This document shows, piece by piece, positions 24,656 through 33,457 of a DNA stretch of 64,000 bases (positions are counted from its first letter, which is position 1; the number at the start of each line of letters is the position of its first letter). The position numbers were made by a program, and so were the translations under genes. The stretch is from CAZGUX01 sp964529305 (GTDB lineage Bacteria > Acidobacteriota > Terriglobia > Bryobacterales > Bryobacteraceae): the NCBI GenBank assembly GCA_964529305.1, contig CAZGUX010000128.1:1-64000 (forward strand). Direction: 5' to 3'. The notes under the pieces were generated by a model. That model saw nothing but the letters and a program-made list of their open reading frames with translations. It made no database searches and was not told the origin of the DNA.

Positions 24656-26956
24656 GTGACCCCGATTCGATCCCGACTTTTCCCCACACCTCTCCTGCGC
24701 CTGCTGTTCATCCTCCTAGTCTCCGCGGGCGCGGGCTATGCGGCAACGGTGGCCGAGTGGAATGCTTCCACGCACGCCAAGGCTGCCGGCATCCAATTGC
24801 CAGGACAGAACGCCAGTTGGCGGCTGGAGCAGTCCGCGGCCGGCGCCTTCGCCGCCCTCACACCCCTCAACGATTACTACCGCCGCGCGACCTTCGATGC
24901 CAAACTCGACAAGCCAACGCCGGCCGAGTCCTGGCTGGCGATCGCCTACCTGGACAAGGACTACGGGCTCATCACGCTGGGCACTCGCACGGGCCGTCGA
25001 GGCCGTTCGGGAATCAGCCCGCGGGATCAGTGGGGAATCGTCCGTCTGAACACCGGCAGGATTCGCCGCGCCGTGTTCCGCCTCCCGGAGGACACGTCCG
25101 AGTTGCACATCGCCGGCATCCAGCGCCTGTCGTCGCTGGCGATCACCGTCGAGAAACCTCCGTATGAGGCCGCTCCCCTCGTGGAACCCGCCTTCAAGCT
25201 CAACCGCCCCCTCGACCTGGTCATCAACTCCGGCGCGGACGCCAACACCCTCGACGGATTACAGGACTCGCTGGCGAACCTCCGGAATCTTCTTCCCCTC
25301 GGCCGGGCTCTGGGGTTCAACGGCGTGGAAAGCTACGTCAAGTGGGCGTTCGTCGAGCGCTCGCCCGGCGTCTTCGACTGGAGCTTCTACGACGCCGTGG
25401 TCGCCGAATGCCAGAGGCACGGCATGCGCTGGTTTCCGCTCCTGATCGTCGGCTCCGCCTACGCTCTGCCGGACTGGTTCTTCAACTCGCCCGAGCACTT
25501 CCGCTACAAATGCCTGGAGCATGGCCTGGAGACAGACATTCCCACCATCTTCCACGATGCGCAGGTGAAGTACGTTCGCCGGTTCATGCAGGAATTCGGA
25601 AAACACTACGGGTCGAGCCCAGCGCTGCTGGGGATTCGCCTGGGTCCCACCGCCAACTACGGGGAAGCCCAATACCCGGCCACCGGCGCCTGGGGCTACA
25701 AGGGCCGGCCCCTCCACACGCACCTGGGCTATTGGGTGGGCGACGACTACGCGGCCATCGCGTTCCGCCAGTGGCTCCGTCCGAAGTATCCGTCCATCGA
25801 AGATCTCAACAAAGCCTGGGGTGGAGCCACCTATTCTTCCTTTGACAACGTCAAGCCGTTCCTGCCGATCACGGCGCTGAATCAGCGCATGCGCAAGGAC
25901 TTTTCCACCTGGTACGTGGACGCCATGACCGAGTGGTGCGAAAAGTGGGCAACCTGGGCACGCGAAGCCATGCCCAACGTCACCATCTACCAATCGTCCG
26001 GTGGCTGGGGCGCGGTCGAGATTGGAACCGACTACATCGCCCACACCAAAAGCATGGCGGCCCTCAAGGGCGGCGTCCGGCTGACGAATGAGAACGACAG
26101 TTACGTGAACAACTTCTGCGTCACGCGTCCGGTCGCCTCCGCTGCTCGCTTCTACGGAGCCATGTTCGGCACCGAACCCGCGGGATTCGGGAGCCGCCGC
26201 GGCGTCATGAACCGTCTGTTCAACATCGTCGCCAACAACGGGCAGCATCTCTTTTTCTATCAGGGCAACCTCTATGACAACGATCAGGCCATCGACGGCT
26301 GGGTTCACAACGCGCCCTTGCTCGATCAACGCTCCCAGCCGGCCATCGACGTCGGCGTGTTCTACCCCGACACGGCCAACAAACTGGACGACAGCATCAT
26401 GCGCCATCTGGGCGGCTCCACTCTGTTTCAATCCGCCTACGCGATGCGCTCGGTCATGGACTACGACTTCGTCGGCGAGCAGATGATCCTGGACGGCGCC
26501 CTCGACCGGTACAAGGTGTTCGTGTTTCTCGCGGGCCGGGTCACCGAGAAGCCGGTGCTGGACCGCCTCGATCAGTGGATTCGTTCCGGCGGGATCGTGA
26601 TCTACCCGGTGCGGGAAGGGTCTCGCCTGCCTCCGCTCTCCACCGTCGAAGGCGACTCCACCATCTATGAGCGGTGGCAGCGGGGCGATACGGGCAAAGG
26701 CCGCCTCCTGTTGTACAACTGGCATCCCGACCGGAAATACTACATGGCGTATCTTCGCAAAGTGCTTCGGGACCTGCCCGCAATCCGGCCCGAAATTCGC
26801 CGTGCCCTGTCGATGGAGAAACCCGACGAGACCTATTGGAGCGTCCTGACCAACGGTAAGCTGGTGCTCTTGAACTACGGCGACGACCCGGCGGCGGTCC
26901 GCCTCTCCGGCGGCAAGACTCTCCGGATCGAACCTTATACGATCGTCATGGAGTAG
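24656..26956 (+). CDS. Exported beta-galactosidase-like TIM-barrel glycoside hydrolase (GH42/GH14-like)
   Basis: 766 residues from a GTG at 24656 (AAGTAAGG just upstream), with a signal peptide ending near GAGYAA. Residues ~15-180 form a beta-rich domain. Residues ~195-560 look like a GH-A-type TIM barrel: GFNGVESYVKWAFVERSPGVFDWSFYD is the conserved early-barrel pattern of GH42/GH35-like enzymes. The LGPTANYGEAQYP segment supplies a candidate acid/base glutamate and VRLTNENDSYVNN a candidate second carboxylate. Residues ~590-700 resemble a class I glutaminase-like/trimerisation domain (RYKVFVFLAGRVTEKPVLDRL). Activity on a galactoside is inferred. A different plant or microbial glycan is equally possible. 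Confidence 0.78.
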   Translation: MTPIRSRLFPTPLLRLLFILLVSAGAGYAATVAEWNASTHAKAAGIQLPGQNASWRLEQSAAGAFAALTPLNDYYRRATFDAKLDKPTPAESWLAIAYLDKDYGLITLGTRTGRRGRSGISPRDQWGIVRLNTGRIRRAVFRLPEDTSELHIAGIQRLSSLAITVEKPPYEAAPLVEPAFKLNRPLDLVINSGADANTLDGLQDSLANLRNLLPLGRALGFNGVESYVKWAFVERSPGVFDWSFYDAVVAECQRHGMRWFPLLIVGSAYALPDWFFNSPEHFRYKCLEHGLETDIPTIFHDAQVKYVRRFMQEFGKHYGSSPALLGIRLGPTANYGEAQYPATGAWGYKGRPLHTHLGYWVGDDYAAIAFRQWLRPKYPSIEDLNKAWGGATYSSFDNVKPFLPITALNQRMRKDFSTWYVDAMTEWCEKWATWAREAMPNVTIYQSSGGWGAVEIGTDYIAHTKSMAALKGGVRLTNENDSYVNNFCVTRPVASAARFYGAMFGTEPAGFGSRRGVMNRLFNIVANNGQHLFFYQGNLYDNDQAIDGWVHNAPLLDQRSQPAIDVGVFYPDTANKLDDSIMRHLGGSTLFQSAYAMRSVMDYDFVGEQMILDGALDRYKVFVFLAGRVTEKPVLDRLDQWIRSGGIVIYPVREGSRLPPLSTVEGDSTIYERWQRGDTGKGRLLLYNWHPDRKYYMAYLRKVLRDLPAIRPEIRRALSMEKPDETYWSVLTNGKLVLLNYGDDPAAVRLSGGKTLRIEPYTIVME

Positions 26957-26974
26957 CCGGCTGCCCCTTCCAAA

Positions 26975-26994
26975 CCGCGGCCGGAAGGCCGCGG
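26975..26994. terminator. Hairpin after glycosidase gene
   Basis: Perfect 8-bp stem CCGCGGCC/GGCCGCGG with a GGAA tetraloop, 18 bases after the stop codon at 26956. No U-tract follows. It could serve as a terminator or as an RNA-stabilising hairpin. Confidence 0.55.
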
Positions 26995-27157
26995 ACCCGC
27001 GTTTGGAGCCGCGTTTTGCCTCCCCTACGCAAAACCCGTGCAACGAACGGAAGGTCGGATCGCCGCGCCGGGCCGGCAGGGTCGCCAGTATCGGAGAATG
27101 CCCCTTCCCCTCCAACCCGATTCGCGCTATGGTCGAGGTGACAGGAGGGAGCCGCAG

Positions 27158-27334
27158 ATGCCTTCACGTCAAGCGCTATTCCTGATCGCGGCGGCGTTGT
27201 TGATGGGCGCGTCGGTCGCGCTCTCGGTGGCGTCGGCCGAACCCGAACCCCGCCGGGGCCCCTTCCGCTTCGCGGCCTACGGCGAGTTGTTAGCCGGCCT
27301 GATGCTCGCCGGCCTCGGCCTGAGCCGCCTATAG
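27158..27334 (+). CDS. Small membrane protein, unknown function
   Basis: 58 residues. The ATG at 27158 is preceded by a strong Shine-Dalgarno (AGGAGG at 27143-27148), which is the main reason for calling it. Two hydrophobic segments (FLIAAALLMGASVALSVAS and LLAGLMLAGLGLSRL) flank a short Arg/Pro-rich loop, giving a helical-hairpin topology or a signal peptide plus one helix. I do not recognise a family. It stands alone between the glycosidase gene and the RyR island. Confidence 0.5.
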   Translation: MPSRQALFLIAAALLMGASVALSVASAEPEPRRGPFRFAAYGELLAGLMLAGLGLSRL

Positions 27335-27726
27335 CCTGGCGATCCCGTGTGCCCGGGGCACGTCTTCACTCCGTACCGAAGCCGGGGATGCCCTTGAGCC
27401 CACGGCGTAAAGCCGTGGGGTTGCCGATACCCTTCACTACTGCCGACGGCCCACACCATCAGAGGCCCGACCGCAAGAGGGCAAGCGCTCGCGCTCGATT
27501 TTCGCACACGTGAATTCAGCGACGGGTTGCGCCTGACTCGATCCACGACCGGCACGGAGGGGGTGCCTGTTTCTGGACGTCCTCCCACCCACATCCCTTG
27601 TTTCTTTATCTGGGGCGCTTGCGGGCGCGGCAAGGCGAACTCGCAGCGGTGACTTCTCGGGAAAATACAGAAACGCATGGCCGTCCTTCGGTGTTCTTGG
27701 TTCGCAAGGCCTGCGTAAGCGCTCCC
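27335..27726. other. Intergenic region with CCACGGCGTAAAGCCGTGG palindrome
   Basis: No gene is visible in these 392 bases. A palindrome at 27400-27420 (CCACGGCGTAAAGCCGTGG) inside GAGCCCACGGC...GTGGGGTT matches a diverged copy at 62934-62960. The region ends at the stop codon of the minus-strand RyR-AAA gene and could hold its terminator. Confidence 0.5.
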
Positions 27727-30285
27727 CTACGGCACGACCCTCACCACGACGTATCCAACCTTGCTCAGCACTTGCGGGATGCGCTGCACCAGGAGCCGGT
27801 CTTTGTTCCTGGTTTCCTGGGAGAGTTCCTTCCAGGGACGCAGGTCCTTGTGTACCTTGCGCGTCTTATCGGTGTCTTTTGCCCATTCCCATCCCGTATC
27901 GAGTTTCAGCGCCATCCACCGTTGGTGTTCTAGTTCCGCGAGTTTGTCGGCTTCCCCAGGGGTCATTCGGGCTGCTGTCTCTCCTCCCCGGGCAGGGACC
28001 ATCACGCACCCAATTGCGGCCAGTTTCCTCGACATATCTCGAACGTTGGCCCGATTCTGCTCCTTCTCGTGTTCGGGAAGTTGCGCGTAGGGTCTCAATG
28101 AGCTGTGCGTTCTGGCCTCTTCTCTCGTTTCCGCTCCCCACTGGTAACCCTGAGCCTTCAGTTCCTCGCAAAAGACCTCGTGAACCGATTCCGCAAGCCG
28201 TTCGACGACCTCGGAAGTCAGTTCCAGTTGTTGGACGAGCGCCTGGAATTCGACAGGGTTGACGTGAATGCTCATTTGCGGAACGTGGGGAAGACAGGAC
28301 CGTTCAAAGCGCCGTTTGCCGGCAAGGCTGCTCATGGCGATGATCGATTCCATGGAGCGGACGCCGTGCCTGTACTCGCCGATTTGCAGCAATGCCCGAA
28401 GCACTCCGTCGTCGATCTGCAAGCCCTGACGGGCTTCGAACAGGTGGCCGGCGTCGCGGCGGAGGAGGGTGTGCAACAGAATGGCGCGGCGGATCGCCGA
28501 ATACGGATCAGCGCCTGGCGCCTGAGGATTGGGGCCCATCACATTGATGTATCCCTTGAGCCGGCTGACGAAGTCCGGCCCCTTGGCCTGTTGGAACAAG
28601 CGCGTTCTGTCGGCGTCGTCTGAATGGCAGAACTCGGCCATGGTCTTGCTGATTCCGCCGGCGAACACAAAGATCGAGCGGCCAATCGGGTGCGAGAGTT
28701 CGCCTTCCTGGAAAAGACCATCCTGCATCGGGGCCAGGAAGTGTCGCAGCCATTCCGGGCGATTGTCCCTGTCGATCATGTCGAATTCGTCCCAGAACAC
28801 AAGCGGAAGCTTACCCGAGAGGCCGATGTCGCGCACGCGGTGGAAGGCATGCACCAAATCCTCGGGGGAGCGGAACAGTGTGAGGTTGAAGGTAATGTCT
28901 TGAATCTCTCCGGGCAGGAGAGCCTTGGCGAGCTCCTTCACGCCAAATGACTTGCCGGAGCCAGGAGGGCCAAAGACAGCAATCGAGAGCGGGCGCGCCA
29001 GCTTTTGGCTCACGTACTCGGCGACCAAGGCCCGAATGCCGCGGTAGCTCTCGATCTCCTGGCGATCCACGGCGAGCAGTTTTCCAAACTGCCCCACCGG
29101 GATGTCGGCAAGAACGGCTTCCGGCCCTAGGCGTACGATCGTCTCGGCAATGGGACCGAGGCCGCCGGCATGACGGTCGTGCAGGATGGTCCACAACCTG
29201 GAATTGCCGGCGAAACCGGGTGCCGGGACAGATGAGCGAGCGAATCGATGAGCCGGCCGCTCGATTTCAGAGACGATCCGTGCGGTAGGAAAGCGAAGAT
29301 CCGCGGCCGAGGCGTTGGTTCCGGGATGGCCGTAGCCCTCGAGATGCAGTGCGCGCATTGCGGACAGACCGGCCTGAACGGCAAGGGCCATGTCCGCGTT
29401 GGCCGGATCTCGCGCCAGTTCCCTGACGATGGCGGCCGTGAGGCAGGTAGAGTATCCGATCATGCCGCCCTGGTGCAGGGCGAGCCACATCCCCTCGACT
29501 TCCCTGGGGGCAAAGACCAGTTCGAACGCGGGCGCCGAACGATCCTCGCCCGGCTTCCTGGTACTCAGGAATGCGCCCGCGGCGGGGAACGAGGTCACTG
29601 TGAAGGCGCACGACGACAGGGCATTGAGCTGAGGATTGAAGGTCATCTCCCAAGCCAAGTCCTGGGCGGTGCGCTCCCAGGAGATCTCGCGGCTAATATG
29701 AACATTGGTCAGGCGCAGATCGTTGGCGGCCACGACGACAATCAAACGTTCGCGATACCGTTCGACCAGGTGGTCGAACAGCGGCCCGCGGGCGATGGGG
29801 GCGCTCATCTTGAGCACAATCCACCGCGGCGGCGCGCCTTCCCCGAGGGGCCACGAAGAAGGGTCGCTGCGAAATCCCAGGTCCGCATCGTCGAGGACCA
29901 CGATGTCCGGGTTCCCAGCGGGGTCCAGCTTCGGAGCCACCCGTGTGCCCGGGCGCCTGCCGCCGACACCCAGGAATTCCTTCACCCGCCAGGCGGGCTT
30001 GACATCTTTCTTCTCTGCGGGGAACAACGACCACAACGCATACGATTCGGGAAGAGCGTGATCGGTCAAAGACGTGGCAAGGTCCGGCACGGTGGGTTGG
30101 GTGACCTGGAGTTCCAACTGGCTGCCGGCGCCGGCAGCTTCGATCAGCGCGGCCGACAGCGCTGCACCTCCTAGCTGTGAGTACGCGCAAGAGCAGGCCC
30201 GGCCCCCCGACAGATCTCCGGAGGATTGCGCGATGTGGCAGTCCACGGTCAGGTCGCCGGCGACGAGCACTCGGGTTGAGGCCAT
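27727..30285 (-). CDS. RyR-repeat AAA ATPase with degenerate PfkB/ribokinase-like N-terminal domain
   Basis: 852 residues. Residues ~4-320 resemble the PfkB/ribokinase fold: RVLVAGDLTVD, LGGAALSAALIEAAG, DIVVLDDADLG and a late glycine segment. The catalytic GAGD motif is replaced by GYST (277-280), so kinase activity is unlikely. Residues ~430-660 are an AAA-type NTPase with Walker A GPPGSGKS (439-446) and Walker B LVFWDEFD (495-502). The C-terminus has two RyR repeats (~693-762 and ~780-850). The second reads ELEHQRWMALKLDTGWEW, KVHKDLRPWKEL, KDRLLVQRIPQVLSKVGY. Bacterial RyR domains are proposed ligand sensors in conflict systems. The gene diverges from the SLOG-TIR operon, so the protein may be its sensor and switch. 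Confidence 0.82.
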   Translation of the reverse strand: MASTRVLVAGDLTVDCHIAQSSGDLSGGRACSCAYSQLGGAALSAALIEAAGAGSQLELQVTQPTVPDLATSLTDHALPESYALWSLFPAEKKDVKPAWRVKEFLGVGGRRPGTRVAPKLDPAGNPDIVVLDDADLGFRSDPSSWPLGEGAPPRWIVLKMSAPIARGPLFDHLVERYRERLIVVVAANDLRLTNVHISREISWERTAQDLAWEMTFNPQLNALSSCAFTVTSFPAAGAFLSTRKPGEDRSAPAFELVFAPREVEGMWLALHQGGMIGYSTCLTAAIVRELARDPANADMALAVQAGLSAMRALHLEGYGHPGTNASAADLRFPTARIVSEIERPAHRFARSSVPAPGFAGNSRLWTILHDRHAGGLGPIAETIVRLGPEAVLADIPVGQFGKLLAVDRQEIESYRGIRALVAEYVSQKLARPLSIAVFGPPGSGKSFGVKELAKALLPGEIQDITFNLTLFRSPEDLVHAFHRVRDIGLSGKLPLVFWDEFDMIDRDNRPEWLRHFLAPMQDGLFQEGELSHPIGRSIFVFAGGISKTMAEFCHSDDADRTRLFQQAKGPDFVSRLKGYINVMGPNPQAPGADPYSAIRRAILLHTLLRRDAGHLFEARQGLQIDDGVLRALLQIGEYRHGVRSMESIIAMSSLAGKRRFERSCLPHVPQMSIHVNPVEFQALVQQLELTSEVVERLAESVHEVFCEELKAQGYQWGAETREEARTHSSLRPYAQLPEHEKEQNRANVRDMSRKLAAIGCVMVPARGGETAARMTPGEADKLAELEHQRWMALKLDTGWEWAKDTDKTRKVHKDLRPWKELSQETRNKDRLLVQRIPQVLSKVGYVVVRVVP

Positions 30286-30341
30286 GTCTCGACTATAAGC
30301 GATTGCATCGGATCGAGACGCATGGATATGCTCTCGTTGGT
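30286..30341. promoter_or_regulatory. Divergent promoter region with inverted repeat GTCTCGA/TCGAGAC
   Basis: Only 56 bases separate the two divergent start codons. A perfect 7-bp inverted repeat, GTCTCGA (30286-30292) and TCGAGAC (30313-30319), has centres 27 bp apart and encloses a TATAAG hexamer (30294-30299) usable as a plus-strand -10. The layout suits one operator controlling both directions. No regulator is identified. Confidence 0.45.
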
Positions 30342-32045
30342 ATGGCCAGCGTTGACGACAGACCGCGGTTGGCGTTCCGGGTGGGAGTGACGGGGAAACG
30401 GAACCTGACCGAGCTCGACATGGATGCGATCCGGCCTCGCATTCGTGAGCTTCTCGCCGTCGTCAAAGGCGCCATGGAGGGCGAGGCAGCACGGTCGCAC
30501 GGGGTCTATTCGGACGAGCCTCCGCTGTTGCGGGCGGTTTCTCCCCTGGCCGAGGGCGCGGACAGGGTTTTCGCCGAAGAAGCCCTCGTGCTTGGGTACA
30601 CGCTGGAGGCCCCGCTGCCGTTCCATAGGGTCGAATACGCCGAGGATTTTTCTGATTCAGCCAGCCGCGCAGCATTCGACGGGTTGATCGCCCAAGCCGC
30701 CGGCGTATTTGAACTGGATGGCCGGCGGGAATCCGAATCGGAACCGTACGAGACCGTGGGACGGGTGGTGCTGGATCACTGTGATCTTCTGATGGTCGTC
30801 TGGGATGGCAAACCCGCCGGCGGGAAAGGGGGGACCGCCCAGATCCTGGAGATGGCGCGGCAAAGGCAGATTCCCGTCGTTTGTATCGGTATCGCAGGAC
30901 TTGCGGACAGGTTTTACTGGGCGGGAATGGAAGACGATCGTATGACCCTCTCCGCCGAGGCACTTCATTTGGCCGTCGCACGCCTGGTTCGCCCCCCCTG
31001 GCTGTCCGGAATCAATCCCGATGACGCCGACATGAGCGGGTCGTATGTGGGATCCGCCAGCGGGAAACCAGCGGTTCTTGGCGTGATCTGGTCCTGGTTC
31101 GTGAAAGGGATGTTGGTGGGCGTAGAAGTGGAGCCCACCAGAAAAGAGCAGATTCCGGACAACGGCTTCACCCCCCCGTATAAACTTTTCGACTCCATCA
31201 CCAACCGCTTCGCGGGACTCTATCGGGGAGCGTTCCTGGCGAATTACAGCCTGGGACTGGCGGCCGTCTGGTTCGCTCTCCTCGGATATGCCCATGAAGG
31301 CTACGGAAAACTGTGGCTGTGGAGCGAACTGGCGGCAATTGCGATCATCCTGCTGCTGATCTTTCTGCTGGGCCGAAGGCGGTGGCACTTTCGCAGCATC
31401 GATTGCCGCTATCTGACGGAGCATTACCGGATCCTGTGCTTCATTTATCCTCTCGGGCTGACGGCGCCACCCTTGAGGCTTCCGGCGCACCATCTTCACA
31501 GCGACGTACAACGGAGCTGGATGGAATGGCGGCTGCGCGCAAGCTTGCGCCAGGAGCCGATGCCTGCCGGGACGGTGAATGCGGCCGAGGTCCAGGGCCA
31601 CTGTGCGCGGATTGTGGGTGAATGGATTGACGGCCAGATTACGTACCACCAGCGAAATGAGGTTGGCCTGGAGCGTATCGAGAAGCGGCTCGACGGGTTG
31701 GTGTGGTGTTGCGTCAGCGCCGCGGCCGTCGCCTGCGTGCTCCACTTCTTCGTGCATGACCCAGCGGTTGCGCCGTGGCTGACGCTATGTGCCGCCGGAT
31801 TTCCGGCCGCGGCCGCGGCGTGCCACGCGATCGCCACGCAAGGCGAGTTCCGGCGGTTGTCGGAGCGGTCAGGGGCCATGCACAACAGCCTCCGTGGGAT
31901 CAGGACTCGCATCCAGCAACTCAACAGCTCTGGACAATTGACACTTGCCACCCTAAGGCGTGAGTGCGAGACTCTGGCCGCGCTGATGATCGAAGAGGTG
32001 GTGGATTGGCAGATCCTGTACAGGAAGCCGGTACCGCCGGGATAG
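30342..32045 (+). CDS. SLOG-domain protein with four transmembrane helices (SLATT-like)
   Basis: 567 residues from the ATG at 30342. Residues ~10-185 are a SLOG/DprA-like Rossmannoid domain, with the glycine motif VGVTGKRNL (14-22), SPLAEGADRVFAEEAL (67-82) and DLLMVVWDGKPAGGKGGTA (148-165). In this family such sites bind nucleotides or their derivatives. Membrane helices lie at ~299-316, 328-344, 453-471 and 476-497, in two pairs, with a soluble helical segment between. A SLOG domain plus paired helices recalls the SLOG-SLATT architecture proposed to form pores when a nucleotide signal is bound. It probably heads the operon with the TIR gene 170 bases downstream. A pore-forming effector role is inferred, not shown. 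Confidence 0.78.
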   Translation: MASVDDRPRLAFRVGVTGKRNLTELDMDAIRPRIRELLAVVKGAMEGEAARSHGVYSDEPPLLRAVSPLAEGADRVFAEEALVLGYTLEAPLPFHRVEYAEDFSDSASRAAFDGLIAQAAGVFELDGRRESESEPYETVGRVVLDHCDLLMVVWDGKPAGGKGGTAQILEMARQRQIPVVCIGIAGLADRFYWAGMEDDRMTLSAEALHLAVARLVRPPWLSGINPDDADMSGSYVGSASGKPAVLGVIWSWFVKGMLVGVEVEPTRKEQIPDNGFTPPYKLFDSITNRFAGLYRGAFLANYSLGLAAVWFALLGYAHEGYGKLWLWSELAAIAIILLLIFLLGRRRWHFRSIDCRYLTEHYRILCFIYPLGLTAPPLRLPAHHLHSDVQRSWMEWRLRASLRQEPMPAGTVNAAEVQGHCARIVGEWIDGQITYHQRNEVGLERIEKRLDGLVWCCVSAAAVACVLHFFVHDPAVAPWLTLCAAGFPAAAAACHAIATQGEFRRLSERSGAMHNSLRGIRTRIQQLNSSGQLTLATLRRECETLAALMIEEVVDWQILYRKPVPPG

Positions 32046-32214
32046 CGACCGGGAACCGGGCTGGAGGTGCCCGGCAGTCCGGCACGTGCGAAGGGCAACC
32101 GCTCAATGGCCTGGTGTGCCGGTCGAATTGCCCGGCAAGTCGAGCGCATGATACGTTGGGCTTCCGGCAACGAGGCGATTCTCGCGGAGCGGACCTCTTG
32201 CGTCCGGGAATGCG

Positions 32215-33453
32215 GTGACTACAAAAGGTGGATCTGGCGGGTGGCTGAAGCAAGTCGCCCGAAGACTGAACTGGCACAAGGCCGAGCGGAAGTCTTGCGC
32301 GAAGTGTGGTTCAAGCAGCGACGCCGAAGCGCGCCTCTGCTCCGCTTGTGGAGCACGGTTCCCCCACCAGGATGCGCGCTACGACGGGTTCATCAGCTAC
32401 CGGCGCGACGGCGGCAGTCACGTCGCCAGTCTGCTGCAGTTGCTGCTCGAACGCGACCATGAGAAGCGGTTTTATCTCGACGTGGAGGAGTTGCAGGTTG
32501 GCCGCTTCGATGAGCAGTTGCTCGAGCGGATCCAATCGACTTCCAACTTTGTCCTTGTTCTCACGGCACGATGTCTGGATCGCTGTACCGAAAAGCACGA
32601 TTGGCTGAAACGCGAGATCCTTCATGCGATCACGACAGGGCGCAACATCATTCCCGTTCTCGTAGAGGACTTCCGTTTCCCGGGCGATGAAGTATTCAAG
32701 GACTTGCCGGATTCGATGCGGCTCCTCCCGAATCTCCAGGGAGTCCCTTACACGCACATTTACCGAGATGCCGCGGTCCGCAAGATCACGCAGTACCTGA
32801 GGGACGTCGCTCCGTTCGATGCTCTCGGGTCTGACCCAACCGCTACCGGGCGCACGACCGGGGGAGGCTCCCAATCCGGACCTCCGCTCGATAACACTCC
32901 TGTGACCGCCGCGACCGCCGGAGCGATGCCCGCCTCGGTTGGAGGGAGCGACCCATCGCCGCGCAAGACGCCGAATCCGACTATCCAAGGCCGGAACCCG
33001 GACACCGTGCCACCCGAGTTCCCTGTTGAGCAAAGAACAATAGCGTCTCCCGCTACTCGATCGTCTTCGATTGACGTGGAGGGGGTTCCCCCGCCCGCGG
33101 TACCGACGATGTTGACACCGGAAGCGGCGCGAGCCAGGGTCCGGGCGGATTCGTGGCTGCTGCAAGTTCAGTCTGATCTTGCGTCCATCGATCACTCGGA
33201 GCACGAACCGAGTCTTGGAGCCGCGCGCATCTCGGGCCTCCGTACCGTGTCTGATCACGATGCTTCAGGCGCCGAGCCGCGATTCGGGTACGCCACGATT
33301 GCCCGCTCGTCCGTGAAAGACATCGGCGGGGCCCCAGAGCCCCGGTTCGGATTCGCTTCAGTCCAGCGTCGAGATGCTTTACGCGTGGCCGAGACGCCCA
33401 ATGATCCGAGGTTCGGTTCGCTCTGCGTTCACCTGCTCAGCGACCAGAAGTGA
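32215..33453 (+). CDS. TIR-domain protein with N-terminal zinc ribbon and C-terminal PRFG repeats
   Basis: 412 residues from a GTG at 32215. Residues 28-45 form a zinc ribbon (C28, C31, C42, C45). Residues ~55-190 are a bacterial TIR domain: YDGFISYRRD, RFYLDVEELQVGRFDEQLLERI, FVLVLTARCLDRC, WLKREI and IIPVLVEDF. Glu134 in WLKREI sits where NAD-cleaving TIR enzymes have their catalytic glutamate, so NADase activity is possible. The rest (~200-330) is a Pro/Thr/Ser-rich linker. The C-terminus carries three spaced EPRFGYA / EPRFGFA / DPRFGSL units. The next gene starts 4 bases after the stop. A conflict effector that binds its neighbour is a fair inference. Confidence 0.85.
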   Translation: MTTKGGSGGWLKQVARRLNWHKAERKSCAKCGSSSDAEARLCSACGARFPHQDARYDGFISYRRDGGSHVASLLQLLLERDHEKRFYLDVEELQVGRFDEQLLERIQSTSNFVLVLTARCLDRCTEKHDWLKREILHAITTGRNIIPVLVEDFRFPGDEVFKDLPDSMRLLPNLQGVPYTHIYRDAAVRKITQYLRDVAPFDALGSDPTATGRTTGGGSQSGPPLDNTPVTAATAGAMPASVGGSDPSPRKTPNPTIQGRNPDTVPPEFPVEQRTIASPATRSSSIDVEGVPPPAVPTMLTPEAARARVRADSWLLQVQSDLASIDHSEHEPSLGAARISGLRTVSDHDASGAEPRFGYATIARSSVKDIGGAPEPRFGFASVQRRDALRVAETPNDPRFGSLCVHLLSDQK

Positions 33454-33457
33454 AACC

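Noticed and set aside
32215..33453. TIR protein as the cOA effector of the csm operon
   Set aside because: It has no CARF or SAVED-like domain, lies 8 kb away, and is tightly coupled to its own neighbours.
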